From JAJRXR01 sp041987545 (GTDB lineage: Bacteria > Planctomycetota > Phycisphaerae > Phycisphaerales > UBA1924), in assembly GCA_041987545.1 (NCBI GenBank), contig JBHIWH010000005.1:1-64000 (forward strand): 64,000 bases of DNA. Direction: 5' to 3'. The notes beneath the pieces were generated by a model. The model did no database searches. It was not told the DNA's origin and saw nothing but the letters and a program-made list of their open reading frames with translations. Shown piece after piece: positions 60,570 to 64,000 of this stretch (position 1 is the first letter of the stretch; each line of letters starts with the position of its first letter). Both the position numbers and the translations under genes were made by a program.

Positions 60570-63266
60570 TCACGGGGACTCGGTATCCGCCGCGCGCTCC
60601 CGCCAGGTTCCAGAGAGATCGTCCTGGCCGAGATCGGCCGCGATATCCGCGATGGCCTCCGCGTGCCGGCGCGACTCCGGGTCATCGGCGCCGCGCTCGC
60701 TCGCGAGGGCCTCGTACGACGCGGTCAGAGTCCCGACCGCCACATCGCCCCGGCCGAGGCGTGCCATCGCGCGGCCCCGGATCCGCTCGCAGTCGAGGAC
60801 GAGCCTCGTGGGGACGTCCGACCGGTCGGCGATCTCGTCGAGGACCTGCTCGATCGACGCCAGGGCTGTCTCCGCGTCGCCGGCGCCGAGCAGGAAGCGT
60901 GCCCGGTTGCCCCGGAGGATCAGCATGCTCGGGTGCCCCGTCTGCCCGAGCGCCTCGAAGATCGCCATCGACTCCTCGGCGTGGGCGACGGCGACTCCGG
61001 ACCGCCCGCGCTCGTGCTCGAGCTGCCCAAGGGAGTTGAGCACGGTCGCGGTCCGGAGGTGGTTCTGGCCGTACGCGTTCCTCGCGCCCTCGAGCGACTC
61101 GGTCAGGTACCGCTCCGCGTCGTCGAAACGCTCGAGCTTGGTCATCACGCCGCCGAGCGTGTAGAGCGTGGTGACGAGGCTGGGGTGCCCCGGGTCGAGC
61201 ACGCGGCGCTTGACCTCGAGGACGCGGAGGAGCACGTCGCGGGCCTCCTCCTCCCGGCCCAGGGCCGAGTACGAGCCGGCGAGGTTGTTCATGGTCGCGA
61301 GCGTCCGCGGGTGATCGTCGCCGAGCTTGGCGGCCTGCTGCTCGAGCACCTCCTCGAACATCTGGGCTGCCCGCTCGCGGTCGCCCTCTCGGGTGAGCGC
61401 GGAGGCGAGGTTGTTCTGCGTGAGCAGCGTGTCCTCGTGGTCGGGGCCGTAGATCCGGCGCCGCGTCTCGTAGAGGGGTTCGAGCACGCCGACCGCCTCC
61501 TCGTACCGCCCGGTCTGCTGGTACAGATACGCCAGCGAGCTCAGCGAGCCCTGCGTCTCCGGGTGGTCCGGCTCGAAGAGCTCTCGACGAATCTCCAGCA
61601 GCGACTCCAGCTCGCCCGCCGCCTCCTCGAACCGGTTGGTCTCCATCAGGACGGATACGACGTTGGCCCTGCTGGTCAGCGTCATCGAGTCGGTGGGCCC
61701 CAGTCCCGCCTGGCCGATCTCGACGGCGCGGCGGAAGTGAGTTTCCGCCTCGTCGTACGCCCCGAGCGAGAGGTACGACTTGCCGACCATGTTGAGCATC
61801 TCGACGGCCGCGTTCGGCTGGTCGCTCAGCTCCGACTCGACGCGTTCGCCGGCGCCCGCGAGGATCGACCGGAGCAGCGTCGTGTCCTGCCCCCTGGCCT
61901 CCGCGGGATCCACGCCGCTGAAGATGCTCTGGGCGAACTCCGCAAGCGAGCGGCTCTTGGCCAGCTCCACGTCCGCGGCCCGGCGAGCCGCCCGCTCCCG
62001 GAGCCCGAACCAGAACCCGACGACCGCCAGGGTTACGATCGCCGCGCCAACGACGGCGCCGATCGCGAGCGTGGCGCGGTGGCGCCGAGCGAACTTGGAC
62101 ACGCGGTACGCCCGGCTCGGGGGCCCGGCCTCGACCGGCTCGTGGCGGAGGAACCGCGCGATGTCCGCCGCCAGGGCGTTGGGCGTCGGGTAGCGGCGCG
62201 AGCGGTCCCGCTCGATCGCGCGCATGACGATCCAGTCGAGGTCGCCACGCAGCGCGCGCCAGAGGTGGTGGGTGTCCACCCGGCGGGCGTGGGCGATCGG
62301 GTCGCCCGCGTCGCCGAGGTTCCCGACCCGGCTCGAGGGGAGCGGCGGCTCCTCCTCGTGCAGCAGGCGGGCCAGGTCCGCCGGCGCTGCGCTGCGGAAC
62401 CGCTCGCGGTCGTGGGGCGTCACGCCCGTGAGCAGCTCGTACAGCAGCACGCCGAGGCTGTACACGTCCGCTCGCGTGTCCACGTCGGCGTGCTGCGTGC
62501 TGGCCTGCTCGGGCGCCATGTACTGGGGGGTGCCCACGATCTGCGCCGCGTGCGTGACGACGCTCCGGTCCGAGTCCTCGCCCTGGACGGCCTTGGCGAT
62601 CCCGAAGTCGATCACCTTGGGCGACGGCACGCCGTCGACGGTGGTCACCAGCACGTTGCTCGGCTTGATGTCCCGGTGCACGACGCCCTTGGAGTGCGCG
62701 TGCTGGACCGCCAGGCAGACCCGCTCGAAGAGCTGCAGCCGCTGGCGCGCCGTCAGCCGAGCCCGGTCGGCGTAGTCCGTGATCGGGTCGCCGTCGACGT
62801 ACTCCATCACGAAGTACGGCCTGCCCCGCACCGTCCCCGCATCGAAGACCTTCGCGATGCCGGGGTGGTTCATCACCGCCAGCGACTGGCGCTCGGCGCG
62901 GAATCGGCGGATGACCTGCCGCGTGTCCATGCCCGCCTTGACGACCTTGAGCGCGACGTCCCGGCGCACGGGCTGCTCCTGCCTGGCCAGGTAGACCGTG
63001 CCGAAGCCGCCCTCGCCCAGCTCGCGGACGAGCGTGTAGTCGCCGATCACGGTCCCCGGGCCGAGTTCCGCGTCCACAGGATCGTCCGCGCCGACGGTCT
63101 CCTCGGCGCCTCCCATGAACCCGCCCGCCTCGGACTCGGCCCGCAGCAGCGACTCGACTTCCTCCCGCAGCGAATCGTCGCCCGCGCAAGCCCGGTCGAG
63201 GAACGCGTCGCGCTCGTCATCATCGAGATCGACGGCGTCGAGGAAGATGTCCTTGGCCCGCGTCAC
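60570..63266 (-). CDS. Membrane Ser/Thr protein kinase with TPR repeats
   Basis: An 898-residue kinase. Kinase domain about 77-370: 'GEGGFGTVYLAR', Lys107 (VALKVV), 'HRDIKPSNVL' at 197-206, 'DFGIAK' at 220-225, 'QYMAPEQAST'. A membrane segment near 405-430 ('IGAVVGAAIVTLAVVGFWFGL') precedes kinesin-light-chain-type TPRs in the rest of the protein ('LAYLYQQTGRYEEAVGVLEPL', 'MNNLAGSYSALGREEEA'). The GTG at 63266 overlaps the sigma gene's TGA (GTGA), favouring it over the longer frame to 63314. Confidence 0.88.
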   Translation of the reverse strand: MTRAKDIFLDAVDLDDDERDAFLDRACAGDDSLREEVESLLRAESEAGGFMGGAEETVGADDPVDAELGPGTVIGDYTLVRELGEGGFGTVYLARQEQPVRRDVALKVVKAGMDTRQVIRRFRAERQSLAVMNHPGIAKVFDAGTVRGRPYFVMEYVDGDPITDYADRARLTARQRLQLFERVCLAVQHAHSKGVVHRDIKPSNVLVTTVDGVPSPKVIDFGIAKAVQGEDSDRSVVTHAAQIVGTPQYMAPEQASTQHADVDTRADVYSLGVLLYELLTGVTPHDRERFRSAAPADLARLLHEEEPPLPSSRVGNLGDAGDPIAHARRVDTHHLWRALRGDLDWIVMRAIERDRSRRYPTPNALAADIARFLRHEPVEAGPPSRAYRVSKFARRHRATLAIGAVVGAAIVTLAVVGFWFGLRERAARRAADVELAKSRSLAEFAQSIFSGVDPAEARGQDTTLLRSILAGAGERVESELSDQPNAAVEMLNMVGKSYLSLGAYDEAETHFRRAVEIGQAGLGPTDSMTLTSRANVVSVLMETNRFEEAAGELESLLEIRRELFEPDHPETQGSLSSLAYLYQQTGRYEEAVGVLEPLYETRRRIYGPDHEDTLLTQNNLASALTREGDRERAAQMFEEVLEQQAAKLGDDHPRTLATMNNLAGSYSALGREEEARDVLLRVLEVKRRVLDPGHPSLVTTLYTLGGVMTKLERFDDAERYLTESLEGARNAYGQNHLRTATVLNSLGQLEHERGRSGVAVAHAEESMAIFEALGQTGHPSMLILRGNRARFLLGAGDAETALASIEQVLDEIADRSDVPTRLVLDCERIRGRAMARLGRGDVAVGTLTASYEALASERGADDPESRRHAEAIADIAADLGQDDLSGTWRERAADTESP

Positions 63267-63859
63267 CCACCCTCCCCGAGGGCTCGTGCGAGCCAGGCCC
63301 GGGCGAACGACCACTCGCGCTGGACCGTCCGCTCCGAGACGCCGAGCGCCTCGGCCGCCTGCTCGACGCTCAGCCCGGCGAAGAACCGGAGCTGGACGAC
63401 CTCGAAGGCCCGGGGGTCCTCCGACTCGAGCCTGGTCAGCGCCTCGTCGAGCGCGAGGACCATGCCCGGGTCGCTCTCCTGGGCCAGGTCCACCACGTCA
63501 AGGGGCAGGCGCCCTCGCCCGCCGCCGCGCTTGTCGGCGTTCCGTCTGCGGGCGTGGTCGATCAGGATCCGACGCATCGACTCGGCCGCGACCCGGAAGA
63601 AGTGCGCGCGGCTCTGGTAGTCCATCCGCCCCGGGCCGAGCAGCCGGGCGCAGGCCTCGTTCACGAGCGCCGTCGCCTGAAGCGTGTGCCCGGCCCGCTC
63701 CTCGCGCATCCGCTGGGAGGCGATCGCCCGCAGCTCGTCGTACACGAGCGGGACCAGGGCCTCGGCCGCCTCGGGCCGGTCGCCGACCTCGCCCAGCAGG
63801 CGGGTGACCTGCGCCCGCGGGTCACTGCCCGCGCCGGTCTCGTGCTCGTCTGCCCCCAT
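63263..63859 (-). CDS. ECF-type sigma factor (Sigma70_ECF family)
   Basis: A 198-residue sigma factor: 'VTRLLGEVGDRPEAAEALVPLVYDEL', 'HTLQATALVNEACARLL', 'SMRRILIDHARRRNADKRGGG', and region 4 'LSVEQAAEALGVSERTVQREWSFARAWL'. The block 'VNEACARL' departs slightly from the usual 'VHEAYxxL'. ATG start at 63859. It overlaps its kinase by the shared GTGA. Confidence 0.87.
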   Translation of the reverse strand: MGADEHETGAGSDPRAQVTRLLGEVGDRPEAAEALVPLVYDELRAIASQRMREERAGHTLQATALVNEACARLLGPGRMDYQSRAHFFRVAAESMRRILIDHARRRNADKRGGGRGRLPLDVVDLAQESDPGMVLALDEALTRLESEDPRAFEVVQLRFFAGLSVEQAAEALGVSERTVQREWSFARAWLARALGEGG

Positions 63860-63918
63860 GCCCGGGCGAGTGTATCCGGGCCGGGGGCGGGGACGGGCAT
63901 CTTGCTGGGGCCGCGGGC

Positions 63919-64000
63919 TCAGCCCATCCGCTTGGGCAGGGGGATCAGGCCGCGGACGCTCCGCTGGTATTGGCGGTACGGCTCGCCCAGGGCGTTGGCC
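63919..64000 (-). CDS. C-terminal end of an isoprenylcysteine-methyltransferase-like membrane protein (partial)
   Basis: The 27 visible residues, 'ALGEPYRQYQRSVRGLIPLP' and a short basic end before TGA, match the C-terminal signature of ICMT/PEMT-type membrane methyltransferases (GExYxxYxxxVxRxIP). The rest lies beyond the window. The related DUF1295 protein at 36822 ends in a comparable way. Confidence 0.6.
   Translation of the reverse strand, partial: ANALGEPYRQYQRSVRGLIPLPKRMG

Overview
The window looks like chromosomal DNA of a marine-type planctomycete of class Phycisphaerae. It is strongly GC-rich. Many predicted exported proteins end in a two-repeat dockerin-like tail finishing in Gly-Cys-Pro, or in a Pro-x-Pro / hydrophobic / Arg-Arg-Arg-Arg (PEP-CTERM-like) tail. 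ECF sigma factors sit next to large Ser/Thr kinases. Each of these traits is typical of that group. The assignment rests on gene content only.

Layout. 1-2.5 kb: end of a DUF4340-like gene, purD, and an initiator tRNA. 2.9-5.5 kb: three PEP-CTERM-like exported proteins, two of them a tandem duplication. 5.5-13.1 kb: two sigma/kinase pairs, the second kinase carrying WD40 repeats. 13.3-24.1 kb: exported proteins (glycine-rich dockerin protein, double-domain aspartyl protease with PDZ, metalloprotease/propeller/dockerin protein, AraC regulator, NHL/FG-GAP dockerin protein). 24.3-30.2 kb: a complete tripartite RND efflux operon. 30.8-38.8 kb: a fatty-acid-modification cluster with a desaturase, a flavin oxidoreductase, DUF1365, two cyclopropane-synthase-family methyltransferases, DUF2878, DUF1295 and an antisense DUF1475 gene. 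39.1-42.1 kb: a third sigma/kinase pair. 42.4-49.9 kb: more exported proteins, including a matrixin-type protease followed by a paralogue with a destroyed active site. 50-57 kb: S41-like peptidase, LytTR regulator with a degenerate receiver, serine hydrolase, AraC regulator, FG-GAP dockerin protein. 57.2-63.9 kb: two more sigma/kinase pairs back to back. The right edge holds the end of an isoprenylcysteine-methyltransferase-like gene.

Themes. Five sigma/kinase pairs in 64 kb, four with stop/start overlaps, suggest phosphorylation-controlled sigma factors, several beside exported proteins. Six intact proteins carry the dockerin-like tail and one relic is visible; no cohesin, exosortase or sortase gene was seen here.

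The most unusual non-coding signal is a dispersed repeat. The 3' half of the initiator tRNA at 2388-2461, starting inside its anticodon loop and followed by a shared hairpin, recurs near 9.1, 16.4 and 30.4 kb. A hairpin-only copy lies near 24.3 kb and a possible relic near 39.0 kb. Copies mostly lie between convergent genes and divide the window into blocks of about 6-9 kb. No integrase is present.
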